Both the position numbers and the translations under genes were made by a program. A stretch of 64,000 nucleotides of DNA from Syntrophaceae bacterium (GTDB taxonomy: Bacteria > Desulfobacterota > Syntrophia > Syntrophales > PHBD01): positions 124,001 to 188,000 of the forward strand of contig JABLXX010000006.1 in assembly GCA_013177825.1 (NCBI GenBank), in the 5' to 3' direction. The notes beneath the pieces were generated by a model. It was given only the letters and a program-made list of their open reading frames with translations. It did not search any database and had not been told where the DNA came from. This document shows, piece after piece, positions 1 to 7,856 of the stretch (its first letter is position 1; every line of letters begins with the position of its first letter).

Positions 1-747
1 GCCAAGGGAAGAATCCGGATGGGAGGCGTGTGCATCCGCTCCAGCCAGTGGATCAGCGTGGGCGAAACGGGGTTCCGCCCCGACCAGACGCTCGTTCCGG
101 GAAGCCCAGCCAGGGAAAAACCGCCGGCGTCCCCTCCGAAGGACGAATATCGGGAACCGGCATCATCGCCCGGCACCGGGACACCGTCGTTTTCGGAAAC
201 GAACCTGAACCGCATTGAATTCCCCGTCCGGCTTTCCGAGGCGGGTATGCTGGGAGGCTTCGGGGTTGGCAGGATCCCGGAGGGACGCTATGAGCCGATC
301 CTGATGGCGGCACACTTCGGTCTCGACGCCAACCGATTCCTGAACCTTCCCGAAATGCACCGGGGACGGTTCACGTTATTCGTCGAACCCCGATTCACCC
401 CTCTCCACGAGCCGTCAGGGGATTATGAGCTGGGAATCGGGCTCGGGATTCAATATGTCTATCCGGTCTTCCGGAACCTGTTCTTCTACACGGCGGTGTC
501 CTGTGGCCCCCATTTCATTTCCGTTCACACGGAGCAGCAGGCCAGGGGTTTCGTCATCGACAGTGAGGCTGGGGGCGGATTCTATCTCTCCCTCGGCAGT
601 GGCTCCGCGCTGAACATCGGCTATCGGATCCGCCACCTTTCCAACGGCGGCATCAGGACTCCGAATACGGGCATCAACAACCATTTCCTGGTCGTCGGGT
701 ACTCGATGTTCCTGGATGTACCGGAAGAGAAAGAGAGGAACGAATGA
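1..747 (+). CDS. PagL-like lipid A deacylase family outer-membrane protein, 5'-partial
   Basis: The reading frame is open to the left edge, so the true start is probably outside the window; the first ATG is at 19. From about residue 70 the sequence is a small beta-barrel pattern of alternating aromatic and glycine residues. The C-terminal motif RHLSNGGIRTPNTGINNH matches the PagL (acyloxyacyl hydrolase) signature H-x-S-N. PagL removes the 3-O acyl chain of lipid A in the outer membrane using His, Ser and Glu. Here His206 and Ser208 (numbered from the ATG at 19) are present, but the position 14 residues after the His, where Pseudomonas PagL has Glu, is Asn. No signal peptide is visible in the part seen. 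The stop overlaps the next start (ATGA). Family assignment is fairly secure; activity is uncertain. Confidence 0.7.
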   Translation, partial: AKGRIRMGGVCIRSSQWISVGETGFRPDQTLVPGSPAREKPPASPPKDEYREPASSPGTGTPSFSETNLNRIEFPVRLSEAGMLGGFGVGRIPEGRYEPILMAAHFGLDANRFLNLPEMHRGRFTLFVEPRFTPLHEPSGDYELGIGLGIQYVYPVFRNLFFYTAVSCGPHFISVHTEQQARGFVIDSEAGGGFYLSLGSGSALNIGYRIRHLSNGGIRTPNTGINNHFLVVGYSMFLDVPEEKERNE

Positions 748-914
748 CCATCAGCAAGGAACTTCTGGAGATACTGGCCTGTCCGCAATGCAAGGGCGAC
801 ATCCGGCTCAACGAGGCTGGTGACGGTCTGATCTGTGACGCCTGCAGACTGCTTTACGAGATCCGGAACGGCATCCCCATCATGCTGATCGACGAAGCAA
901 AGCGCCTTCTGTGA
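744..914 (+). CDS. Trm112/YcaR-family zinc-ribbon-like small protein
   Basis: A 56-residue protein starting at the ATG that overlaps the preceding stop (ATGA), so the two genes are probably translationally coupled. The sequence runs MTISKELLEILACPQCKGDI, then a second C-x2-C pair (CDAC), then LLYEIRNGIPIML. This is the typical Trm112 (UPF0434) layout of two cysteine pairs flanking a short beta domain and a closing I-P-I-M-L segment. In other organisms Trm112 proteins act as activating partners of SAM methyltransferases; in bacteria they are often next to lipid A or LPS genes, which fits the PagL-like neighbour. The partner here is not evident. Confidence 0.8.
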   Translation: MTISKELLEILACPQCKGDIRLNEAGDGLICDACRLLYEIRNGIPIMLIDEAKRLL

Positions 915-937
915 GGATTGCCCTGCCCGCGGGGAAT

Positions 938-1120
938 TCAGCGGGTGATGCGGGAAATGACGAACAGGGCGACGATGACCATGATGCCGATGGCCCCGCC
1001 GACCAGAACACCCACCTGCCCCATCTCGCTCAACCCCCCGTACCAGGCCGCAAACCGGTCGGTGTACTGGGCAACGAACGCGTTCAGAATATCCGTATAT
1101 TCACTGATTTTCTCAAGCAT
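938..1120 (-). CDS. small single-TM protein
   Basis: A 60-residue protein. The start at 1120 is chosen because GGGAG lies five bases upstream; an upstream in-frame GTG has no such site. The N-terminal half is amphipathic (MLEKISEYTDILNAF), followed by one hydrophobic segment (about residues 36-55, VGVLVGGAIGIMVIVALFVI) and a basic tail (SRITR), which looks like a tail-anchored inner-membrane protein. No family was recognised. Confidence 0.5.
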   Translation of the reverse strand: MLEKISEYTDILNAFVAQYTDRFAAWYGGLSEMGQVGVLVGGAIGIMVIVALFVISRITR

Positions 1121-1344
1121 ACACACTCCCGGCACGATTCTTTCGTCGTTCCGTCAAACCGGATATGGATACCAAGGCACCGCCGTTCCCCGGGAAGAGA
1201 AGACTCGACATTCCTTTTAGCACATCCACACGAGCGAGACAAACAGGAGTCCTCTTGGTTCGGCGTCTCCTGACGCACGGCCCGTTGCAGACTGCCACCC
1301 ATACGCTCCGGCCAAGCCGTCCATCGTCTCCCGTCTGCCTCCGA

Positions 1345-2013
1345 TCACGGATGGAGCAGGTCGACATCCATGAAGCGGCCGTCCCGAAGGGATTGCCGCC
1401 CCAGCCGGAAGGCCACCTCTTCCCGAAATATCGGGCCGTCAAAAACAAAGGTATGGAACTCTCCGTTCTCTCCGCAGGGGTCTACGCCTGGCGGCAAGTC
1501 GGAAAGAAAATCCCGATCCAGGAGACGCCCGGCGAACGCCCCGCCCAGGGCAGCCGTGTCGACACAGGTGACAATAGCCCGCCAGCCCTCGCCGACGAAC
1601 CGTTCCGCCAGGGCCCTCGTATCCATTCCCCAGAGGGGGAACCGGGGGGCCATCCCGGTAGCGGCGAGTCTGTCTTCCCGATAGCGCCGCACATCCTCGA
1701 GATGCAAATCTCCAAAGGCGATCGTGGAACAGCCGCGCTTGCGGTATCTTTCCAGAACTTCCGCAATCGCACGGTCATAGGCTTCATTTCCGGCCTTTTC
1801 TGCCAGGGAAACCGCCTCCAGGGGAAGTCCCAGCGATCGGGCCTGGGCCTCCACCAGGAACCGGGGAATGCCGTGCATCACCACCCGGTCCGTCTCGCCG
1901 ACAAAGGTCGTCAGCAGGGCCACCGCCTCGAACCGGCCTCCCTGCTGCAGTTCCCGCAGCGCCAATGCACAATCCTTTCCCCCGCTCCAGGAAAGAAGCA
2001 CCCTCTCCGTCAT
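1345..2013 (-). CDS. Dph6-related ATP pyrophosphatase (PP-loop family)
   Basis: 222 residues. The N-terminus carries the PP-loop LLSWSGGKDCALAL, which binds ATP and releases pyrophosphate in the adenine nucleotide alpha-hydrolase fold. The later part (FGDLHLEDVRRYREDR; WGMDTRALAERFV) matches the Dph6/MJ0570-like family, whose eukaryotic and archaeal members amidate diphthine on EF2. Bacteria lack diphthamide, so the substrate here is unknown. Length is normal for the family. The gene stands alone on this strand. Confidence 0.8.
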   Translation of the reverse strand: MTERVLLSWSGGKDCALALRELQQGGRFEAVALLTTFVGETDRVVMHGIPRFLVEAQARSLGLPLEAVSLAEKAGNEAYDRAIAEVLERYRKRGCSTIAFGDLHLEDVRRYREDRLAATGMAPRFPLWGMDTRALAERFVGEGWRAIVTCVDTAALGGAFAGRLLDRDFLSDLPPGVDPCGENGEFHTFVFDGPIFREEVAFRLGRQSLRDGRFMDVDLLHP

Positions 2014-2237
2014 CCCGTGCCCTCCTTATCCTGCCCTTCAGGCCTGCTTCAATTCATAAAGTCCGGCAATCCTCTAGGTGTACGTTGCTGTCATGATACC
2101 ATGATCGGCAGCACCCCGCAAAACGTCCTCATCCGCCTGCGAGGGACACCGGGAATTGCGGCATGTGGGGTAATCATCACTGGGCGGCATCCCGCACTTC
2201 ATGATAGATAATCTCCCAGGGATCAGGAGACATCTTC

Positions 2238-3056
2238 ATGCTCTGTCGTTCCATCAAGAGGATTGCGGTCCTGCCTGTATTTTTCTGCGTTCTGGCCGGG
2301 ATGTTTCTGACAGGCTGCAGCCAGGAATCCCTTATCTTCTTCCCGGAAGTCCTACCGAAAGATTACCGGTTTGCCTTCCCGACACCGTTTCAGGAAGTCC
2401 ATCTGTCCGCCGACGGGATCGAACTGAACGCCTTGCATTTCCGGATCCGGTCCCCCCGCGGAGTAATTCTCTATTTTCACGGCAATGCGGGCAGCCTTCG
2501 TACATGGGGGGAGATTGCCCCCGATTTCACCAGCCGGGGATTCGATCTTCTGATTCCCGACTATCGTGGATTCGGCAAGAGCGGCGGCCGCCTCGACGGG
2601 GAGAGTGTTCTCCTGGAGGATGCACTCCGGATGTACGACCACCTGAGAAAAGAATACCCCGAACAGGCGATCGTCCTATACGGAAGATCCATCGGCACCG
2701 GCCCGGCGACCTGGGTGGCCTCACAGCGGAAGCCGCGGATGCTGATCCTTGAATCGCCGTACACCAGCCTTGCGGACCTGGGCGCTTATCACCATCCCTT
2801 CCTGCCCCGCTCGTTGATTCGGATCTTTCTCAAATATCCTCTCCCGACAGACCAGTGGCTCCCGTCCATCGCCTGTCCGGTGTTCCTGTTTCACGGAACG
2901 GCAGACGACATCATTCCGTTCGGCATGAGTGAGCGCCTGAATGCCCTTGCGACGGTGAAGCACCGCCTGATCGCCGTTCCAGGCGGCGGACACAACGATC
3001 TGGGCCATCATCCTTTCTATCAGCAGGAATTGGGTCGGATTTTGGAAGTGGAATAA
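2238..3056 (+). CDS. alpha/beta-hydrolase lipoprotein (BEM46/ABHD13-like)
   Basis: 272 residues. An N-terminal lipoprotein signal ends in the lipobox LTGC (about residues 26-29), so the enzyme is probably anchored in the cell envelope. The nucleophile elbow GRSIGTG, a later acid in GTADDIIPF and a His in GGGHNDLG form a complete Ser-Asp-His set, and YFHGNAG supplies the oxyanion motif. The start is supported by AGGAG at 2225-2229. The family comprises serine hydrolases of broad, mostly unknown substrate range. Its 3' side faces the convergent genes at 3.2 kb across a hairpin. Confidence 0.8.
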   Translation: MLCRSIKRIAVLPVFFCVLAGMFLTGCSQESLIFFPEVLPKDYRFAFPTPFQEVHLSADGIELNALHFRIRSPRGVILYFHGNAGSLRTWGEIAPDFTSRGFDLLIPDYRGFGKSGGRLDGESVLLEDALRMYDHLRKEYPEQAIVLYGRSIGTGPATWVASQRKPRMLILESPYTSLADLGAYHHPFLPRSLIRIFLKYPLPTDQWLPSIACPVFLFHGTADDIIPFGMSERLNALATVKHRLIAVPGGGHNDLGHHPFYQQELGRILEVE

Positions 3057-3091
3057 AGACGGGACGATGTCTTTCACCATCCCCCCTAAGA

Positions 3092-3134
3092 CTCGAAAGC
3101 CCCGTTGGGCTGGGACCCGGCGGGGCTGCTCGAG
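3092..3134. terminator. intergenic hairpin between convergent genes
   Basis: The arms CTCGA-a-AGCCCCG and CGGGGCT-gc-TCGAG are complementary, giving about 12 bp. The hairpin lies between the + strand hydrolase and the - strand genes that converge on it. There is no clear T-run, so bidirectional termination is likely but not certain. Confidence 0.45.
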
Positions 3135-3195
3135 GAACACAGATCAGAAAAAGATCCGGTTGCGATATGTCCTGCGCCGTGCAGCGCGCGTTTGC

Positions 3196-3434
3196 TCAGA
3201 CGTCCTTCTTCTTGGACCAGGCCTCCTGGTAGAGCCGGCCGATGGTCGTCACCAGGGCCAGGAAGAACAGGCCCAGCATGAAGTTCGGGGCCGTCCCGAG
3301 GAGGTTGTCCACAGGTAGCCCACGTACAGGAACAGGAAGGAAGCGATCCCGATCACGAATCCCCAGGCGCTCAACATGAACACATGCCGCAACTGGTTGT
3401 ACTGTTCCGCCTGCTGTTTCCGGAGCGTTGTCAT
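3196..3434 (-). pseudogene. AtpZ/ATPase_gene1-like membrane protein, frameshifted
   Basis: The start at 3434 (MTTLRKQQAEQYNQL) has AGGAGG upstream. The first reading frame gives one TM helix (FVIGIASFLFLYVGYL); the second gives NLLGTAPNFMLGLFFLALVT followed by a charged tail. Together they form one protein of about 79 residues with the AtpZ-like layout of two TM helices around a D-x-x-x-G-T-x-P motif. The frames join only if one base is restored at about 3309-3315, where the family expects LVDN but the sequence reads LWTT. AtpZ-type proteins accompany F-type ATP synthase operons; none is in view. The cause may be an assembly error or real decay. Confidence 0.6.
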
Positions 3435-3537
3435 GACCCTCTCCTCCTTTCCCTGTTCTTCGTCCTGAAATCCGCTTTCCGTGCGTCTGCTGCGGACGGA
3501 CGGGAGAAGCCCCGTCCGTCTCATTCATTCTTTGCGC

Positions 3538-3812
3538 TCAGCCGATGAGTCCCCGGATGGCGTCGATGACCGGGTTCGTGAAGAGGGCCACCAGGACCGT
3601 GTAGAGGGCGAAAGCGCCCACGGCCTCGTTGGTGTACATCTTCTCATACTTGTGCTTCAGCGACACAATCGTCAGACCGCCCACGATCAGGCAGCCCAGC
3701 TGGAAGAAGGGGAAGCTCCCCACGCCCGCCGCGCGTATTCCGCGAAGCTGAAGGTTGCCGTCAGAAGAACCACAATCCCTGCCACCATCATCGTTCCCAG
3801 TGTCTTTTTCAT
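3538..3812 (-). pseudogene. small secreted or membrane protein, frameshifted
   Basis: The start at 3812 (MKKTLGTMMVAGIVVLLTA, ending FSFAE) has AGGAG seven bases upstream and encodes a signal peptide or first TM. The frame then breaks at about 3721-3740; the other frame continues GSFPFFQLGCLIVGGLTIV and a second TM ending in NPVIDAIRGLIG. Joining them yields about 91 residues. It is the gene immediately upstream of the AtpZ-like pseudogene on the same strand, about 100 bases away, so the two probably form one operon. An alternative is that the second part starts by itself at a GTG at 3723. Family not recognised. Confidence 0.45.
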
Positions 3813-4027
3813 GATCCGTCTCCTCTCTGAGGGTTTTTTGTCTTGTTTGACTATCTCCATAGAAAAAAGCATGCCAGGAAAGAAAAACGGAGGTGCTAAT
3901 TTGTAAAATAACGATACTATTAGATTACAAACAAGGGTGGGGGAAGGTTCCGGAAAAGAAAAACTCGGTCTGAATGGGATTTGGGGAATGCTTCGTTCAA
4001 TCGACTTGAACGAAACGATCAGGGGTT

Positions 4028-4060
4028 AAAAAAACCCCCAACGGGAAACCCGCTGGGGGG
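4028..4060 (-). terminator. intrinsic terminator of the ncRNA
   Basis: The hairpin has arms CCCCCAACGGG and CCCGCTGGGGG around AAA. On the minus strand it is followed by seven T residues, a classical Rho-independent terminator. Confidence 0.8.
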
Positions 4061-4224
4061 CATATGATCCGCGGTTGCCGTTTCGCTGGGACGGGACTGA
4101 ATTCCCTTTGTTGAACGAGTCGGTCTTCCTTCGGGTGGCATCCACCAATAAGACCCTGACGCTCTTACTGTGTTGTTTCAGCCATCCGGCACGATAACGG
4201 GCACCGCAGAATCTTCCTTCTTTT
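4028..4224 (-). ncRNA. structured ncRNA of about 200 nt, 6S-like candidate
   Basis: The interval is bounded by a near-consensus promoter and an intrinsic terminator. Its ends can pair (4196-4209 with 4069-4083), and the middle contains a hairpin with arms 4122-4127/4150-4155 and 4134-4138/4142-4146. A closing stem, a central unpaired region, an apical stem and a length near 200 nt are the layout of 6S RNA, which binds sigma70 RNA polymerase. The existence of a transcript is well supported; the 6S identity is a guess from shape and size. Confidence 0.55.
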
Positions 4225-4230
4225 GATTTT

Positions 4231-4259
4231 TTCATAGAACGAATGAATACGGTTGTCAA
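4231..4259 (-). promoter_or_regulatory. sigma70-type promoter of a ncRNA
   Basis: On the minus strand a perfect -35 box TTGACA (4254-4259) is separated by 17 bases from TATGAA (4231-4236). Transcription would start near 4224 and run leftward towards the terminator at 4028-4060. No reading frame with a ribosome-binding site follows. Confidence 0.7.
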
Positions 4260-4264
4260 GAACG

Positions 4265-4569
4265 TCCGACAGAGAAGCGTAACGACAAGATATCGCTATG
4301 CTATATTCAAAGCAAAGAATGTATCGCCGGTCAGCTTCGACCCATCGGCTGGGTTCACAGGCAATCCGTTACAGATATCAACTGCTTAATTGGGAAGAGG
4401 AAGGAAGGTTCGGGCAACTTATACCTGAAGCCGCGATTCATGAAGATTCCGCAAGGCAAAACGTGCATTTCCGGTTGCTCTGCGGCTTTGTTTCTTTGCA
4501 CGACGCTCCTTCCTCTGTTATGGTCCAGTAATCTATATTCACAACACAATAAGGAACGAAGGAAATACA
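4265..4569. other. intergenic region upstream of typA
   Basis: About 300 bases between the divergent ncRNA promoter and typA. It has lower GC than the flanks. The open frame 4298-4531 has no ribosome-binding site or recognisable domain. Apart from the AAGGAA ribosome-binding site of typA I see no convincing signal. Confidence 0.5.
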
Positions 4570-6396
4570 ATGCGCAAACAGAATATTCGGAACATTGCCA
4601 TTATCGCCCATGTCGATCATGGCAAGACAACACTTGTTGACGCCATGCTCAAGCAGACGGGGACATTCCGGGAGCATCAGGAAATCGCCGAACGCGTTAT
4701 GGATTCCATGGACCTCGAGAGGGAGCGCGGCATCACCATCATGGCGAAAAACACAGCCATCCTGTACGAAAATACCAAAATCAACATTGTCGACACACCG
4801 GGTCATGCGGATTTCGGAGGGGAAGTTGAACGAAGCCTCAACATGGTCGATGGTGCAATTTTGCTCGTCGACGCCAGCGAAGGCCCGCTTCCACAGACAC
4901 GGTTTGTCGTCAAGAAGGCCCTTGCCAAAGGGCTGCCCATCGTCGTCGTCATCAATAAAATCGACCGTGGCGACATCCGGATCGACGAGGTCATCAACGA
5001 GATTTACGACATGTTCATCGATCTCGACGCGGGAGAAGAACAGATTGAATTTCCCATCCTCTACACAAACGCCAAGAAGGGAATCGCTCACCAGCAGTTA
5101 GGCGACGCTTCAGAAGACATTAAGCCCCTTCTGGACGTCATCTGCAGAGTCATCCCCGGCCCCGAGGCAGACGATGAGCAGATCCCCCAGTTCCTGGTAA
5201 CGAACCTGGACTACGACCCGTACGTAGGCCAGATTGCCATCGGGCGGCTACAGCACGGAACACTGGCGATGAATCAGTTTTATGCCCTCTGCGGTGAGGA
5301 TGTTGTCACGACCGGCATGCGGTTTTCCGCCCTGTATACATTTCACGGCCTGAAGAAGAAGCTGGTCGACGTCGTCGAGTCCGGCGACATCGTAGCCATA
5401 GCAGGCGTCCCATCCATCACCATCGGCGACACCATCTCATCCCAGGAAAATCCAGTGCCGCTGCCCCGGATCCACGTAGACGAGCCAACCGTTTCAATGA
5501 TTTTTTCCGTCAACAACAGCCCCCTGGCGGGCAGGGAAGGGAAGTACCTGACATCAAGGCACCTCCTGGAACGCCTTGAGAAGGAGAGCCTCCGGAACGT
5601 CGCAATGCAGTTGAAGCACCTGGATCGCAAGGATGCCTTCGAGGTCTGCGGCCGGGGGGAACTGCAGATGGCCGTGCTGATCGAGACCATGCGACGGGAA
5701 GGATATGAAGTAATGGTGTCCAAGCCGAACGTCATCACAAAGACCATTGACGGCAAGATCTGTGAGCCGGTCGAACGCGTCTTTATTGATGTGCCGGATG
5801 AGTATGTCGGCATCGTGACGGAAAAATTATCGACCCGGAAGGGGCGCATGGTCCAGTTGGTCAACAAGGGAAGCGGACGGGTCAACCTGGAGTTCCTGGT
5901 TCCCTCCCGCGGCCTCATCGGCTTCCGCAGCCATTTTATGACGGACACGAAGGGATCCGGCGTCATGAACACGCTTTTTGAGGAATACCAGCCGTGGTTC
6001 GGCCCGATCCCGCAGCGAGCCAGCGGGGCGATCCTTGCCGATCGGAGTGGACGGGTGACGACCTATGCGAGCCTGGCGATGGTAGACCGGGGAGAGCTTT
6101 TCGTCGAGGTGGGAACCGAGGTCTACGCCGGCATGATCATCGGCGAGAGGAACCGTGCAGGGGACCTGACGGTAAACATCACGAAGGAAAAGAAACTGAC
6201 GAATATCCGGAGCTCCACGGCGGAGGCCACCGTAACGCTGAGACCGCCACGCCCCCTGTCGCTGGATCAATCCATCGAGTTTATCGCGGTGGACGAGCAG
6301 GTGGAGATCACGCCACAGAGCATTCGCCTGCGCAAGGCAGAGCTTGACGCCAACCGGCGGGCATCGCTCCAGAAGAGGGAGGAGCGGGAGTCATGA
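4570..6396 (+). CDS. typA: ribosome-associated GTPase TypA/BipA
   Basis: 608 residues, the normal family length. N-terminal translational GTPase motifs are intact: G1 AHVDHGKTTL (about residues 13-22), the switch I threonine in RERGITI, G3 DTPGHADF and G4 NKID. Domains II, III and V follow, then the TypA-specific C-terminal domain (EYVGIVTEKLSTRKGRM; GSGRVNLEFLVPSRGLIGFR). TypA binds the 70S ribosome and helps 50S subunit biogenesis and translation under stress or at low temperature. AAGGAA lies just upstream of the ATG. It appears monocistronic. Confidence 0.97.
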   Translation: MRKQNIRNIAIIAHVDHGKTTLVDAMLKQTGTFREHQEIAERVMDSMDLERERGITIMAKNTAILYENTKINIVDTPGHADFGGEVERSLNMVDGAILLVDASEGPLPQTRFVVKKALAKGLPIVVVINKIDRGDIRIDEVINEIYDMFIDLDAGEEQIEFPILYTNAKKGIAHQQLGDASEDIKPLLDVICRVIPGPEADDEQIPQFLVTNLDYDPYVGQIAIGRLQHGTLAMNQFYALCGEDVVTTGMRFSALYTFHGLKKKLVDVVESGDIVAIAGVPSITIGDTISSQENPVPLPRIHVDEPTVSMIFSVNNSPLAGREGKYLTSRHLLERLEKESLRNVAMQLKHLDRKDAFEVCGRGELQMAVLIETMRREGYEVMVSKPNVITKTIDGKICEPVERVFIDVPDEYVGIVTEKLSTRKGRMVQLVNKGSGRVNLEFLVPSRGLIGFRSHFMTDTKGSGVMNTLFEEYQPWFGPIPQRASGAILADRSGRVTTYASLAMVDRGELFVEVGTEVYAGMIIGERNRAGDLTVNITKEKKLTNIRSSTAEATVTLRPPRPLSLDQSIEFIAVDEQVEITPQSIRLRKAELDANRRASLQKREERES

Positions 6397-6545
6397 AAAA
6401 AGACCTTTTTGCCGGTGTTCCGTGTGCAAGATGCTGGATTCCGTGGATATGATTTGATATGAAGAGGCGCAAGTTGAGAAGGAAGGGCCGGGTGAGAATT
6501 GTCCGGGAATAGCAACCGATCATGTTCTTGCATAGGAGGGCCGCA

Positions 6546-6917
6546 ATGTTGAATGCATTCCGTCAGCGTAGAGGACAGGCAGGATTTACCCTCATTGAAC
6601 TGATGATCGTTATTGCCATCATCGGTATCCTGGCGGCGATCGCCATTCCGCAGTTCACAGCCTACCGCACAAGGGGCTATGAAGCGGCGGCAAGGTCGGA
6701 TGTGAAAAACGCCTATACGGCGGCACAGACGTTTTTCACGGGCTCACCGGCTTCCACACTGGATATCGCAATCCTGTCCGCAAGCGGCTTCAAGTCAACG
6801 GCCGGCGTCACGACCACGGTTGCGAACGGGGATATATCCACTCTGTCCATCACCTCCGTTCACTCAAGCGGAGGCCGGACCTATTCGGTTAACAGTACCG
6901 GCGTCATCTCGCCCTGA
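6546..6917 (+). CDS. type IV pilin (PilA-like)
   Basis: 123 residues from the ATG at 6546, chosen because AGGAGG sits six bases upstream (an upstream in-frame ATG at 6522 lacks this). A short basic leader (MLNAFRQRRGQAG) precedes the prepilin peptidase site G|FTLIEL, and Glu5 of the mature protein is present. A hydrophobic helix MIVIAIIGILAAIAIPQF follows. The remaining globular part, about 75 residues, is Ser/Thr/Gly-rich and has no cysteine, so there is no pilin disulfide loop. It would be a major or minor pilin exported and polymerised in the envelope. No assembly genes are nearby; the following gene is a PilZ protein. Confidence 0.9.
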   Translation: MLNAFRQRRGQAGFTLIELMIVIAIIGILAAIAIPQFTAYRTRGYEAAARSDVKNAYTAAQTFFTGSPASTLDIAILSASGFKSTAGVTTTVANGDISTLSITSVHSSGGRTYSVNSTGVISP

Positions 6918-6953
6918 CGCCGAACGACATTTTTATCATAGAGTGTACGCCGT

Positions 6954-7622
6954 ATGGAGAATGAGAACGGCAATTTTGAGTTTTGCCCAGGGGTTCCCCA
7001 GGAAATGCCCCTGCAACTGACCGTTGAGGGAATCGGAACGTTCAAGAGCCTGCTGATCGGAGCGGAGCACGGCCGTTATCTCATTGTGAAACTGCCCCAC
7101 GTTCCGGACCTCGTCTCGAAACTTTACCAGAAAAATCACGTAATCGTCCGCTATCTCCATGCCGGTAAGGTCTTTGGATTCCGATCAACCCTCATCGGTT
7201 CGATCAAGGAACCGGTCCGCCTGTTTGTCCTTTCCTACCCGGAATCCATTGAAAGCCACAACACAAGAAAGAACGAACGGTTCGACTGCCTGATTCCAGC
7301 GTCGATCCACATGGAGGGACTCCCCGAGGAAACGGGATGGAAAGGCTTCATCAACGACATGAGCATGGGGGGATGCCGGTTCCGGGCAAAGGTGAACGAT
7401 TACCCGGACCTTGCAACGCTTACCATGGGTGAGACCGTCACCCTCTCATTCCGGTTTATCGGCGAGGAGACATGGCAAGCCCTAGTCATGGAACTCCGCT
7501 CCCTGACCGTCGATAAAAAAATGGTGACGATGGGTCTCTCGATCAAGGAAGGCATTGAAACGGAGCCTCAGCGGAAGGCCATGGCCTTTATTCAGGAGAT
7601 CGTCACCAGCCTGCAGGACTGA
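6954..7622 (+). CDS. PilZ-domain c-di-GMP receptor with YcgR-like N-terminal domain
   Basis: 222 residues. The first half is a beta-rich domain typical of YcgR/flagellar-brake proteins. The second half is PilZ with both nucleotide-binding signatures: the R-x3-R type motif in RKNERF (about residue 105) and N-D-x-S-x-G-G in NDMSMGGCRF (about residue 137). Such proteins bind cyclic di-GMP and relay it to motility or surface machinery. It begins 37 bases after the pilin stop, so a joint role in pilus-based behaviour is a reasonable inference. Confidence 0.85.
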   Translation: MENENGNFEFCPGVPQEMPLQLTVEGIGTFKSLLIGAEHGRYLIVKLPHVPDLVSKLYQKNHVIVRYLHAGKVFGFRSTLIGSIKEPVRLFVLSYPESIESHNTRKNERFDCLIPASIHMEGLPEETGWKGFINDMSMGGCRFRAKVNDYPDLATLTMGETVTLSFRFIGEETWQALVMELRSLTVDKKMVTMGLSIKEGIETEPQRKAMAFIQEIVTSLQD

Positions 7623-7819
7623 TCGGACGAAAAACAGTTCGGATTCCGAAAGCCCATGATATGGGCCTTTTCCCGGGCCGATCAGGAAACTGCGGCAGCT
7701 GCGATTCATCCATCCATGCGGAGCTGGATGGCAGGGATATCCGCAAGCCGAAAAATCCTGCAGGACCGCCCGGTTTCCATGATCGAACCCTCCGTTTTTT
7801 TATCAGGCCCCAGCGGAAC

Positions 7820-7844
7820 GGAGGGAAACGAAACCGTTTCCTCC
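7820..7844. terminator. hairpin between convergent genes
   Basis: Inverted repeat GGAGGGAAACG / CGTTTCCTCC around a short loop, placed just downstream of the BKACE stop (minus strand) and about 200 bases after the PilZ gene. It lacks a clean T-run, so it is only a probable terminator. Confidence 0.4.
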
Positions 7845-7856
7845 TTCCGCGAAGAA

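Noticed and set aside
1165-2211. Long + strand frame of 348 residues opposite the Dph6-like gene
   Set aside because: Pro/Arg-rich composition with no domain, while the opposite strand encodes a complete conserved PP-loop protein.
4026-4259. Open frame on the minus strand starting inside the -35 region
   Set aside because: It overlaps the promoter and ends in the terminator of the ncRNA, has no ribosome-binding site, and its composition is that of structured RNA.
4298-4531. 77-residue frame before typA
   Set aside because: No Shine-Dalgarno, no homology pattern, atypical composition.
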